Shown piece by piece: positions 1-8,543 of a stretch of DNA of 9,733 nucleotides. This stretch comes from Limnobacter sp. Lineage in GTDB: Bacteria; Pseudomonadota; Gammaproteobacteria; Burkholderiales; Burkholderiaceae_B. The stretch spans positions 1-9,733 of the forward strand of contig JAAURO010000043.1 in the NCBI GenBank assembly GCA_012032215.1. The letters run 5' to 3'. Below the pieces are notes generated by a model. It had not been told where the DNA came from. It did no database searches and saw only the letters and a list, made by a program, of their open reading frames with translations. The position numbers and the translations under genes were made by a program. How positions within the stretch are numbered: position 1 is the first letter of the stretch; the number at the start of each line of letters is the position of its first letter.

Positions 1-1598
<1,598 letters not shown>

Positions 1599-1650
1599 TC
1601 ATACTAAGGGTTACCGTGGGCTCACTTCACTTTTTGGTTGTCATTCAAAT

Positions 1651-2817
1651 ATGTTTGTTCTGAAATTCTGGATGTGGCAATCGCGCCGTGCTTCGCTGCG
1701 ACTTTTGTTTGTGGCGCTTACGCTTGCGGTGGCTGCCATTGCTTCGGTGGGCGTTTTTTCTGCCCGCCTGGAGGCAGCACTGGTGCGCGATGCCACACAA
1801 ATGCTGGGCGGCGATGTGGTGGTGGAATCGCGGCGCGATGTGTCCGATGCGTCGTGGGCGGGTGTGCTCAAGCAGCCACAGTATGCCGCTTTAAAACAAG
1901 CATCCAGCGTAGAGTTTCCCACTGTTATTCCTTCTGAACGTACCGATTTACTGGTCTCGATGAAAGCGGTCGGCCAAACCTACCCTTTAGTGGGCCGCTT
2001 GCGTGTGAAGTTGGGCAATGGCCCCGAGCAAGAGGTGGCGCACGGGCCTGCGCCGGGCGAGGTGTGGGTAGACCAAGGCGTGCCCGAAGCCTTGGGCGTG
2101 CAGCCGGGGCAATGGATTGCAGTGGGCGAAAGCCGTTTGTTGTTAACCGGCATTGTGCTGGCAGAACCTGATCGCGGAATGGGCTTTTTAAACTTTTCTC
2201 CGCGTGCCATGATTCACCTCGGCGATTTGCCTGCAACCGGGCTGGTGGGTTTGGGGTCGCGCGCCAAGTGGCGGGTGTATGTCAGTGGGCCGACACGGCT
2301 TATTGCACAATTCAACGCCGCAATAAAACCACTTTTGAATGCCACCGAAGAACTCGAAACCCTCGATGGCGACCGCCCCCAGGTAGGGCGCGCTTTGCAA
2401 CGTGCCCAGGACTTCTTGGCCATGGCTGCCCTGATTGGCACTTTGGTGGCCTGTGTGGGCATTGCGCTGGTGGCGCATTTGTACAGCAAAGAGCAGGCCC
2501 ACGAACTGGCTATTTTAAAAAGCCTGGGCTTTAAGCCTCGAAGTTTGCTGCGGCTTTGGCTGTATGGCTTGGGGTTGTTAACGGTACTGGCAGGGGTGCT
2601 GGGTGTGGCAATTGGCTGGTTGGCTCACTGGGGCTTAATGGCCCTGCTGGCAGATTTGGTGGGGGTCAGCTTGCCCATGGCGGGGTTGGTTTATTTTACC
2701 AGCAGGCATTGGGTTGGCGGCTTTGCTGCTTGCCGGGTTTGCGGCGGTGCCTACAGGTTTTGCGCTGGCAGCTCCGGCCATTGCGGTTATTCGCGATCAG
2801 CCCCGCAAGGGCGGTAA
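1651..2817 (+). CDS. permease piece 1: N-terminal membrane helix, first periplasmic domain, helices 2-3
   Basis: Largest uninterrupted reading frame of the broken permease. Genuine family sequence runs from MFVLKFWMWQ to about LPMAG at 2685. The tail after that, up to the TAA at 2815-2817 (starting VYFTSRHW), is out-of-frame translation and rich in Cys and Gly, unlike the rest. The frame also stays open upstream to a TTG at 1525, but that extension has no permease character and overlaps the fadH start. Confidence 0.7.
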   Translation: MFVLKFWMWQSRRASLRLLFVALTLAVAAIASVGVFSARLEAALVRDATQMLGGDVVVESRRDVSDASWAGVLKQPQYAALKQASSVEFPTVIPSERTDLLVSMKAVGQTYPLVGRLRVKLGNGPEQEVAHGPAPGEVWVDQGVPEALGVQPGQWIAVGESRLLLTGIVLAEPDRGMGFLNFSPRAMIHLGDLPATGLVGLGSRAKWRVYVSGPTRLIAQFNAAIKPLLNATEELETLDGDRPQVGRALQRAQDFLAMAALIGTLVACVGIALVAHLYSKEQAHELAILKSLGFKPRSLLRLWLYGLGLLTVLAGVLGVAIGWLAHWGLMALLADLVGVSLPMAGLVYFTSRHWVGGFAACRVCGGAYRFCAGSSGHCGYSRSAPQGR

Positions 2818-3592
2818 AGTGCTGTGGTTGGGCAGCGCTTTGCTGGGTGTGGGCGCAGCCGCTTTGGTGTGCTTTTTAATGGTGAGCAACCCCTTGCTGG
2901 CTGGGTTGTTGCTGACAGGGTTTGTGGCAGTGTGTCTGGTGTTTGGCGCTGTGTTTTGGGCACTGCTTAAGGGCCTTGCCCGGCTGGAGGCACAGCACAA
3001 CACAAAACGTGCAGGCATTGCGGTGTTTAAAAGCATGCACCGGCGGGCGGGCATGTTGGTGGTGCAGGGGGTTAGTTTGTCGTTGGGTTTGGCTGCCTTA
3101 CTGATTTTGGCGGTGGTACAGGGCGATTTAGTAGACCGCTGGCAAGAAGTGTTGCCAGCCGATGCACCCAACCGGTTTGTGTTTAACATTCAGCCTGATC
3201 AAGTACAGCCAATAGGCACACTGATAGCCGAACACACACAGCAAAAGCCGCGCCTTTATCCCATGGTGCGCGGGCGCTTGGTGCGCATGAATGATCAGGA
3301 ACTGCGCGCAGACGAATTAAGCAATCCACGCGCCAGGCGCTTGCTGGAACGTGAACTGAACATCAGTTTTTCTGATACCTTGCCCGTGCAAAACACGGTG
3401 GTTCAAGGCCAGTGGTTTAGCCCAGGGCAAACCGAACCCACCGCTTCCATTGAAACCAGCGTGGCCGAACGGCTGAATGTAAAACTCGGCGACACGCTTA
3501 CCTTCGATGTTGCGGGCACGCCTTTGCAGGTGAGTGTGGCCAGTATTCGCGATGTGCGTTGGGATTCCATGCAGCCGAATTTTTCGTCATGA
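2714..3592 (+). CDS. permease piece 2: central membrane helices and second periplasmic domain
   Basis: Continuation of the same permease in the next frame. It starts in the membrane segment AALLLAGFAAVPTGFALAA and the conserved AVIRDQPRKGG loop, passes two more hydrophobic segments and the RRAGMLVVQGVSLSLGLAAL helix, then enters the second periplasmic domain (NRFVFNIQPDQVQ, YPMVRGRLVRMN, RELNISFSDTLP, LGDTLTFDVAG, IRDVRWDSMQPNF). The final two serines and the TGA at 3590-3592 follow the lost T in the run at 3580-3584; the family continues FVMMPASVLQ, which is present in the next frame. It has no start signal of its own and is not an independent gene. Confidence 0.7.
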   Translation: MAALLLAGFAAVPTGFALAAPAIAVIRDQPRKGGKVLWLGSALLGVGAAALVCFLMVSNPLLAGLLLTGFVAVCLVFGAVFWALLKGLARLEAQHNTKRAGIAVFKSMHRRAGMLVVQGVSLSLGLAALLILAVVQGDLVDRWQEVLPADAPNRFVFNIQPDQVQPIGTLIAEHTQQKPRLYPMVRGRLVRMNDQELRADELSNPRARRLLERELNISFSDTLPVQNTVVQGQWFSPGQTEPTASIETSVAERLNVKLGDTLTFDVAGTPLQVSVASIRDVRWDSMQPNFSS

Positions 3593-3678
3593 TGCCAGCC
3601 AGTGTGCTGCAAGATTTTCCGCAACCTGGATAACCGCTTTTACCTGCCCGCCAGGCAGGCTGCCCGGATTCCCGGGAA

Positions 3679-3942
3679 TTGGTGCGTGCTTACCCCAATC
3701 TCACCGTGCTGGATACCGGGCTGCTTATTGCGCAGCTGCGCGGCATTCTTGCCAAGGTTAGCCAAGCCGTGCAGTTTGTGTTTTTATTCACGCTGGTGGC
3801 GGGTGGTTTGGTGATGCTGGCTTGTGTGCTTACAGGGGCGCGGGCCAGAACCCGTGAATCGGCCATATACCGGGCCTTGGGGGCATCGGGCAAGCAATTG
3901 CAAAAGCGGCCTGGCTGGAACTGGCGGTGCTGGGTCTGCTGA
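3679..3942 (+). CDS. permease piece 3: end of the periplasmic domain and first C-terminal helix
   Basis: Carries LVRAYPNLTVLDTGLLIAQL, the LAKVSQAVQFVFLFTLVAGG membrane helix and the conserved cytoplasmic loop RARTRESAIYRALGASGKQL of FtsX-type permeases. The frame is lost at the AAAA of 3902-3905, and the residues after QLQK are out of frame. Between pieces 2 and 3 the family residues ATWITAF (about 3622-3640) and YLPARQAARIPG (about 3640-3676) each lie in a different frame. Confidence 0.6.
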   Translation: MVRAYPNLTVLDTGLLIAQLRGILAKVSQAVQFVFLFTLVAGGLVMLACVLTGARARTRESAIYRALGASGKQLQKRPGWNWRCWVC

Positions 3943-4145
3943 GTGGTTTAGTGGCCACCTTGGCCGCGCAACTTGTAGGGTGGGCAGTGGCACACTTTGT
4001 GTTCGAGTTTGAATACGCCATGTCTTGGCCCAACTTGCTGGCGGGTCCGCTGGCTGGTGTGCTTGCCTCGGTGGTGTTTGGCGCATGGTCGGTGCGCAAG
4101 GTGTGCCAAGCACCGGTAATGGAAACCCTGCATCCACGGAGTTAA
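3927..4145 (+). CDS. permease piece 4: last two membrane helices and C-terminus
   Basis: Carries VLGLLSGLVATLAAQLVGWA and a final hydrophobic segment LLAGPLAGVLASVVFGAWS, ending with VRKVCQAPVMETLHPRS and TAA at 4143-4145. This matches the usual end of the family, where the last helix is followed by a short basic tail leading into a P-x-x-x-L motif. It joins piece 3 with one added base, reading QLQKAAWLELAVLGLLSG. Confidence 0.6.
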   Translation: MLGLLSGLVATLAAQLVGWAVAHFVFEFEYAMSWPNLLAGPLAGVLASVVFGAWSVRKVCQAPVMETLHPRS

Positions 4146-4222
4146 TCAGAGGCTCCTTAAAAACAAATATGGGATAATTCAGCCACATTGAACAACCTCG
4201 TTTACAAAACACCAAGGATTGC

Positions 4223-5656
4223 ATGACCCCCCTTAGCCCGATTTTTCTTGCGTTCGCTGTGGTAGTGGCGTTTGCTGCGCTGGTGGGCGCGGTGTTTGGT
4301 TTTTTGGCCTGGCGCAGGCTTTCTTTGCAATCGGTTGTAGATGCGCTGGAACTGCAAAAAGAGGCAGCCCAATCCAACAAATTTCAGCTGGAAGAGCTGC
4401 ACCGGCAACTGCGCACCATGGGCCAGGAAATGGAAAGCCGCCACGACCAACTTACTGACAAACTGAACACCGCTCTTAACACCGCGTTTTCTCAGGCACG
4501 GCAAGAAGCCACCCAAGCCCAAGGCAGTTTGCAGCAGCTGCTTATGACCCACTTTGCACAGGGCAATCAGGCCCAGCGTGAAAAGCTGGAGCAGTTTTCC
4601 GACACCCTGCACAGAACCAACACCGTGCTGCGCGAACAACTTACCGAAATTCGCCAATCGGTAGAGCAAAAACTCAAAGAGCTACAGGCCGACAACACCG
4701 CCAAGCTGGAAGAAATGCGCAAAACCGTCGATGAAAAACTGCACGCCACACTCGAACAACGCTTGGGCCACTCCTTTAAACAGGTTAGCGACAGGCTGGA
4801 ACAGGTGTATAAAGGCCTGGGCGAAATGCAAAGCCTGGCTGCCGGGGTTGGCGATTTAAAACGCGTCTTGACCAACGTAAAAACGCGTGGCACCTGGGGT
4901 GAAATTCAATTGCAAGCCTTGCTGGACCAGCTGCTAACGCCTAGCCAGTATGCCCAGAACGTTAAAACCGTGCCCGGCAGCAGCAATCTGGTAGAATTTG
5001 CCATTCGCCTGCCCGGGAAAGGCCCCGACGACGAACCCGTGTGGCTGCCCATTGATTCCAAGTTCCCCAAAGAACAGTACGAGCGCTTGTTGGATGCTTT
5101 TGACCGTGCGGACGCACCCGGTGTGGCGCAGGCAGGCAAAGCGCTGGAAGCGGCGGTAAAGCTTGAAGCCAAAAGCATGGCCGAAAAATATTTATCCCCT
5201 CCACATACCACCGATTTTGGCATTCTGTTTTTGCCCACCGAAGGTTTGTATGCCGAGGTGGTAAAGCGCGCTGGGTTGGTAGACGACTTGCAGCGCCTGC
5301 ACCGCGTAACCGTAGCCGGGCCCGTTACCTTGGCCACCTTGCTCAATGCCCTGCAAATGGGCTTTAAAACCCTGGCACTGGAAAAACGGTCCAGCGAAGT
5401 GTGGCAAGTGCTAAGTGCTGTTAAAACCGAGTTTGGCAAATTTGGCGATGTGCTGGCCAAAACCAAATTAACCCTCGAGCGCGCAGCAGGCAATCTGGAA
5501 CAGGCCGCAGTGCGTTCGCGTGCCATGCAGCGCAAACTTAAAACCGTGGAAGAAATTCCCCAGGAACAAGCCAACAGTGTGTTGGGTTTACACTTGGCTG
5601 ATCTGGACGCGCTCGAAGATTCCAGCGAAGAAGAACAAGAACCCGAAGACGTATGA
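4223..5656 (+). CDS. rmuC: DNA recombination protein RmuC
   Basis: RmuC-family protein, 477 residues, intact and near the family's usual length. The family limits recombination at inverted repeats and is predicted to hold a PD-(D/E)XK-like nuclease fold; the biochemical activity is not well settled. Seen in order: one N-terminal membrane anchor (about 5-30, ending AWRR); a long Gln/Glu/Lys-rich coiled coil (about 35-195); the core domain beginning GEMQSLAAGVGDLKRVLTNV, with the conserved GTWGE at 223-227, NLVEFAIRLPG, and WLPIDSKFP (Asp278, Ser279, Lys280), which likely forms the catalytic-like centre; and an acidic tail (about 461-477). The ATG at 4223 has AAGGA at 4214-4218, 4 bases upstream. 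A GATAAT at 4173-4178 in the short gap after the permease could be a -10 element, without a clear -35. Its stop overlaps the asparaginase start (ATGA), so the two are probably co-translated. Confidence 0.96.
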   Translation: MTPLSPIFLAFAVVVAFAALVGAVFGFLAWRRLSLQSVVDALELQKEAAQSNKFQLEELHRQLRTMGQEMESRHDQLTDKLNTALNTAFSQARQEATQAQGSLQQLLMTHFAQGNQAQREKLEQFSDTLHRTNTVLREQLTEIRQSVEQKLKELQADNTAKLEEMRKTVDEKLHATLEQRLGHSFKQVSDRLEQVYKGLGEMQSLAAGVGDLKRVLTNVKTRGTWGEIQLQALLDQLLTPSQYAQNVKTVPGSSNLVEFAIRLPGKGPDDEPVWLPIDSKFPKEQYERLLDAFDRADAPGVAQAGKALEAAVKLEAKSMAEKYLSPPHTTDFGILFLPTEGLYAEVVKRAGLVDDLQRLHRVTVAGPVTLATLLNALQMGFKTLALEKRSSEVWQVLSAVKTEFGKFGDVLAKTKLTLERAAGNLEQAAVRSRAMQRKLKTVEEIPQEQANSVLGLHLADLDALEDSSEEEQEPEDV

Positions 5657-6821
5657 AGCAGCGCACCACCATTTGCCTGATAGCCACTGGCGGAACCATT
5701 GCAGGTTTAATGCTGCCGCCACAGCCTGCGCATACTGCTTCTTCGCACCCCGGGCACTATGAATCAGGCGCTTGCCCGCCACAGAATTGCTGGCAGGTTT
5801 GAGCGTGCCCAAAGGGGTACACTGGATGGTTAAATCGCCTTATTCGATTGGCAGCCAGCATGCCACCTGGTGGCACTTGCTCAAACTGCGCGCAACCTTG
5901 CTGGACGCACTGCAAAACCCCGAAGTAAACGCCGTGCTGGTAACACACGGCACCGATTCCATGGAGGAGGTGCTGTTTTTTTTGTATCTCACGATTCCCC
6001 CCGATCTGATTACCAAACCCGTGGTGTTTACCGGTTCCATGTTGCCCTCGGATGCCCCCCAAAGCGATGCCCAAACCAACCTGGCCGATGCCATTGCCTG
6101 TGTGATCGGTGCCTTGGGCAACAACTTGCCCGGGAAGCCCATGCACCCTGAAAAAACTGTGCACACGGTTAAATGCTTACCCCGTGCACTTTTTGGGCTG
6201 GCAATGAATGGTCACTTTACGCCGGCGCCATGGGTAGAAAAACACCACGCCACCGCCCTTGGTGCATTTAACGGCGAACACTCGGTGGCGCTGACTGCAC
6301 CTTTGCAAGGCCATCTTACCGGGCTTGCCGCTTCAGGCAATGCGCTGCAACACCTGGCTGGCCAGTGGGCAAGCGCCAACGCATTCGATATGTGGACGCG
6401 CTCAGAGCAACGCGCAGTAGCCTTGTTTCAAACTGGGCGCATTGAACTGCTGTATTGCCACGTGGGTGCAAATTACCAAAGCCTGACACAGCATTTGTTG
6501 CAGTCGACAGTGGTAAGCAGTTCAAGCGGCACGCACCAAGCCCGTGTTGCCATCAGCCGACAAACCGTGGTGGTGGCCGCCTATGGCAATGGCAGCCTGC
6601 CCAATGCACTCGTGCCAGAGCTGCGGGCGCTGTTGCAAAGCGGGTGGCGGGTGGTGAAGCACACACGCGTTCCGGCTGCAATACTGGCGACGAAAACCGG
6701 CGAACTCACCGAACTCGATGCGTACAAAGCTGCAGATTCTTGGGCGGTTTTTGAAGCTGCACCACCAGTTTCTTTGCCCAAACTGCTTGTGCTGGAAGGT
6801 CTAAGGGCCGCGTTTCCTTAA
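5653..6821 (+). CDS. L-asparaginase, one frameshift near the N-terminus
   Basis: L-asparaginase/glutaminase family enzyme that hydrolyses asparagine to aspartate and ammonia. The frame from ATG 5653 begins MKQRTTICLIATGGTIAG and stops at TGA 5800-5802; the rest lies in the next frame from TTG 5772. Adding one T to the TT at 5772-5773 joins them as ESGALPATELLAG and gives 389 residues. In the joined protein the nucleophile is Thr15 (TGGTI); Tyr36, Ser68-Gln69 (GSQH), Thr101-Asp102 (VTHGTDSMEE) and Lys197 (PWVEKHH) match the E. coli active-site positions Tyr25, Ser58-Gln59, Thr89-Asp90 and Lys162. The C-terminal AAYGNGSLPNALVPELRAL block is also typical. There is no secretion signal, so it is probably cytoplasmic. 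The Thr101-Lys197 spacing is about 23 longer than in E. coli AnsB, with extra sequence around NNLPGKPMHPEKTVHTVK. The start overlaps the rmuC stop. Asparaginase is firm; type I or II is not decided. Confidence 0.88.
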
Positions 6822-6873
6822 AGTCTCGTTGTTTTCAGTCTGTCGCTTTAATCGCCGGGAGCCACACTCCACA

Positions 6874-6885
6874 GCGCCATGGCGC
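6874..6885. repeat. perfect 12-bp palindrome GCGCCATGGCGC
   Basis: Self-complementary over all 12 bases. It lies 46 bases upstream of the AT-rich block, where an upstream regulator site could sit. Its right half runs into one arm of a longer inverted repeat. Function unknown. Confidence 0.6.
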
Positions 6886-6991
6886 AAAAGAAGCGGGTTT
6901 GTGCACAGTACCAAGCCTAACGCTATGCCATATTATATTTTATTCATATATAACTTCGTTCTGACTGGAACTTTTTCAGGCTTTTGCGCCA
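6880..6991. repeat. 11-bp inverted repeat flanking the AT-rich promoter-like core
   Basis: TGGCGCAAAAG at 6880-6890 is exactly complementary in reverse to CTTTTGCGCCA at 6981-6991. The 90 bases between them contain the AT-rich block. Paired sites on both sides of a promoter suit a regulator that binds as separate dimers, but this is inference; chance is also possible. Confidence 0.5.
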
Positions 6992-7016
6992 CGAAGGCTG
7001 CTTCATGAAAAAGTTC
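6968..7016 (+). promoter_or_regulatory. structured leader: 11-bp stem enclosing a smaller hairpin
   Basis: GAACTTTTTCA at 6968-6978 and TGAAAAAGTTC at 7006-7016 form a perfect 11-bp inverted repeat 27 bases apart. Inside, GCTTTT (6980-6985) can pair with GAAGGC (6993-6998) with two G-U pairs around a 7-base loop. The right arm ends 10 bases before the AGGA of the next gene. It could be a 5' leader hairpin controlling that gene, a DNA operator, or a weak terminator (short TTTT at 7021-7024). Confidence 0.5.
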
Positions 7017-7038
7017 AATCTTTTATAGGAAATTCCAC

Positions 7039-8079
7039 ATGTTACCCATTGCTTTAACACGTGCCACGCTGTGTACTGATCACAATGATTTAACCCCGAG
7101 AACTCATGCGACACAAGCTCCCGTTAACCCGCACAAAGCCTTGTTGCAGGAATGTATGAATTCTGCAGATGCACATCGTGCAGCCAATCGCTTCGCGGAC
7201 GCTGTGCAGGTACTGCAAAAAGCACGCGTACGTGCTGTAACTTCTACCGAAAAAATGCAGCTACATTGCAAACTGGCACGCACGCACAATGGCGCAGGAG
7301 AACACTACCGGCTGGAAGGGCAGCTGGAAAAATCGGCATTGGAATTTCAGTCGGCAGAAACTGAATTGACAAAAGCGCTTGAATTGGCAGAAACCAATGA
7401 TACAGGCTTAATGTCACAAAAAAACGTGCGTTTGCAACATTATTTTAATGCCAACGGCAAATACAAACTGAACCCCGAACAAAACCTGGAAGGCCTGCGA
7501 ACAGCCAGGCAGCAATGCCAGGAAGTGCTTGAAAGAAGTTTGGCGTGCCTTGAGTGGCCGTCTGGGAAGGCTAGAACTTCCGAGGATTCGGCAAAGATGA
7601 GTGCTTTGCTATTTGGCAAATCGCAAGGCGTTAAGGACCCTGAAGCCGGGGCTGCCAAAGCAACTGCAGCACTTATAAAACATGAACTGGCCTTTATTCT
7701 GGAAAACAGGCCAGAGGGTGAAGAAGCCATACTATTGCCAGAAAGAGTAAAGCAGCTTAAAAGTGCTTTCGAGTTTTACAAGTCTGCCGAACAAAATCGG
7801 GAGGGCCCTTTGAAAGCCATGACACAAAGCCGCTTGGTAGGCCTTTTGCTCAAGTTGGGAGACGTTGAGCAGGCTTTAAGTTATTTGCAAACGGCAAGCC
7901 GGTTTTACACGCAAAACACCGATGGTCAAAGGCTAGATATTTTAGAGACAATCATTCGCGAATTTCAGTGTGTGGAAAACCTAAGTGCTCAGCAAAAAGA
8001 AGCGATAGTGCAAATTCGTAGCGATGTAACAAATGCTCAAGCGCAGTTGGATGCAAGCGCCAAGCCACAGGTGGTTTGA
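7039..8079 (+). CDS. hypothetical TPR-like helical protein
   Basis: I do not recognise this 346-residue protein. It is almost wholly alpha-helical in character. Stretches at about 33-65 (ending RFADAVQVLQKARVRA), 72-117 (GEHYRLEGQLEKSALEF) and 257-295 (RLVGLLLKLGDVEQALSYLQ) have the small/large residue spacing of tetratricopeptide repeats, suggesting a protein-binding scaffold. There is no signal peptide, membrane segment or catalytic motif, so it is probably cytoplasmic. The first 30 residues are unstructured in appearance and rich in Thr and His. Start: ATG 7039 has AGGA 8 bases upstream; an in-frame ATG at 7156 with AGGAA close before it would remove the 39-residue leader and start near the first helix. 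It stands alone, with an inverted-repeat-rich leader before it and a strong terminator after it. The reading frame is clean. Confidence 0.8.
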   Translation: MLPIALTRATLCTDHNDLTPRTHATQAPVNPHKALLQECMNSADAHRAANRFADAVQVLQKARVRAVTSTEKMQLHCKLARTHNGAGEHYRLEGQLEKSALEFQSAETELTKALELAETNDTGLMSQKNVRLQHYFNANGKYKLNPEQNLEGLRTARQQCQEVLERSLACLEWPSGKARTSEDSAKMSALLFGKSQGVKDPEAGAAKATAALIKHELAFILENRPEGEEAILLPERVKQLKSAFEFYKSAEQNREGPLKAMTQSRLVGLLLKLGDVEQALSYLQTASRFYTQNTDGQRLDILETIIREFQCVENLSAQQKEAIVQIRSDVTNAQAQLDASAKPQVV

Positions 8080-8130
8080 AAAAGCCTGAATACCACGCAA
8101 AAAACGTGTTAATGGCTGTAATACGTGTTT

Positions 8131-8166
8131 GCAAAAAAGCCCCAAGAAAACCAGGGGCTTTTTTGC
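8131..8166. terminator. bidirectional intrinsic terminator
   Basis: GCAAAAAAGCCCC (8131-8143) and GGGGCTTTTTTGC (8154-8166) form a perfect 13-bp stem with a 10-base loop. The stem has a G/C core and runs of six A and six T at its foot, so it can terminate in both directions. It sits between the convergent TPR-like and TolC genes and serves both. Confidence 0.92.
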
Positions 8167-8195
8167 GCAATTGCATACCAAGAGTTTACGCAGGT

Positions 8196-8543
8196 TTACT
8201 CCGATTTGGCCAGCGACATGGTGCTGCCGTTGTACACCGTGTTGGCTGGCAGGTTGCGTTCGCGAATAATCTGCCAGCCAGAGTTGGTGGCTTTCCAGGT
8301 AAGCACTTTTTTAGAGGTTTCCTGGTAGTGCGCTGCCTTGTAGTTTTGGGTAAACACGGTTTCGTACACACTGGCATCATCGAATGAAGGAATGACCTGA
8401 ATGTCGGACACATCAATTTGCAGTTTTTCGGCCTGGCCTACCCGAATGCGGCGCTGTGACTGCCAGGCATCGTAGCTGCCTTCTTCAGGAGAAAACATGG
8501 GTGAATAAAAATTAATGTAACCGCTTACGTCTTTTTCTCCCAC
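8196..8543 (-). CDS. NTF2/Cds6-like C-terminal domain of the TolC-family protein (frame-shifted from its N-terminal part)
   Basis: The reading frame overlaps the end of the TolC frame and holds an alpha+beta domain of about 110 residues: DVSGYINFYSPMFSP, SYDAWQSQRRIRVG, LQIDVSDIQVIPS, TFTQNY-like strand VYETVFTQNY, ETSKKVLTWKATNSGWQIIRERN. This pattern (W-x-x-AW, then Y-x-x-FYSP, QRR, paired strands, final GW-x-II-RE) is that of NTF2-like domains found at the C-terminus of Cds6-type L,D-transpeptidases and other envelope proteins. The first helix, LTEKWADAWEKK, is encoded in the upstream frame. One extra A in the minus-strand A run (T5 at 8532-8536 on the plus strand) joins them as WEKKDVSGY. 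It is therefore most likely the tail of one protein, not a gene of its own; there is no convincing ribosome binding site. The domain's ligand, if any, is unknown. Confidence 0.75.
   Translation of the reverse strand: MGEKDVSGYINFYSPMFSPEEGSYDAWQSQRRIRVGQAEKLQIDVSDIQVIPSFDDASVYETVFTQNYKAAHYQETSKKVLTWKATNSGWQIIRERNLPANTVYNGSTMSLAKSE

Larger units (their letters stand above)
1651..4145 (+). pseudogene. FtsX/YbbP-type ABC transporter permease, interrupted by seven -1 frameshifts
   Basis: Inner-membrane permease of the FtsX/MacB fold, closest to the YbbP-type group (COG3127-like), whose members usually work with an ATPase such as YbbA. The start FVLKFWMWQSRR followed by a hydrophobic segment (residues about 16-36) and a large periplasmic region (about 37-245) with VEFPTVIPSER and VSMKAVGQTYPLVGRLR is typical. 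More membrane segments follow at about 2408-2480, 2548-2655, 2714-2780, 2818-2880, 2893-2968 and 3040-3120, then a second periplasmic region, then three C-terminal helices (about 3770-3835, 3915-4005, 4030-4090). The frame shifts seven times, each explained by one missing base: near 2682-2685 (GGGG), 2711-2715, 3580-3584 (T5), 3619-3620 (CC), 3638-3641 (TTTT), 3671-3676 (CCCGGG) and 3902-3905 (AAAA). With these restored the protein is 833 residues (E. coli YbbP about 804). ATG 1651 is preferred over upstream in-frame starts because residues from there match the family; no clear Shine-Dalgarno is visible. No ATPase gene lies beside it. Sequencing error and true decay are both possible. Confidence 0.85.
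6822..7038. other. intergenic region with palindromes and AT-rich core
   Basis: This 217-base gap between the asparaginase stop and the next gene has no coding signal. It holds a perfect palindrome (6874-6885), two inverted-repeat pairs (6880-6890 with 6981-6991, and 6968-6978 with 7006-7016) and an AT-rich block around 6931-6953 that is the most likely promoter core for the downstream gene. I could not fix a convincing -35/-10 pair. AGGA at 7027-7030 is the ribosome binding site for the ATG at 7039. No obvious terminator follows the asparaginase gene. Confidence 0.6.

Noticed and set aside
2680..3910. Programmed ribosomal frameshifting in the permease
   Set aside because: Seven shifts in one gene, at varied motifs and without a slippery heptamer or consistent downstream structure, cannot be programmed recoding.
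3784..4380. Minus-strand open frame of 198 codons across the permease end and rmuC start
   Set aside because: Low-complexity Pro/Ser/Arg composition crossing two genuine plus-strand genes; no ribosome binding site or family match.
4906..5574. Long minus-strand open frame of 222 codons opposite rmuC
   Set aside because: It is a Ser/Arg-rich shadow of a well-conserved plus-strand gene, with no start signal or recognisable protein.
6968..7024. Intrinsic terminator for the asparaginase gene
   Set aside because: The stem lies about 150 bases past the stop, has an AT-rich outer arm, a large interior, and only TTTT after a 4-base gap; a leader structure or operator is more likely.
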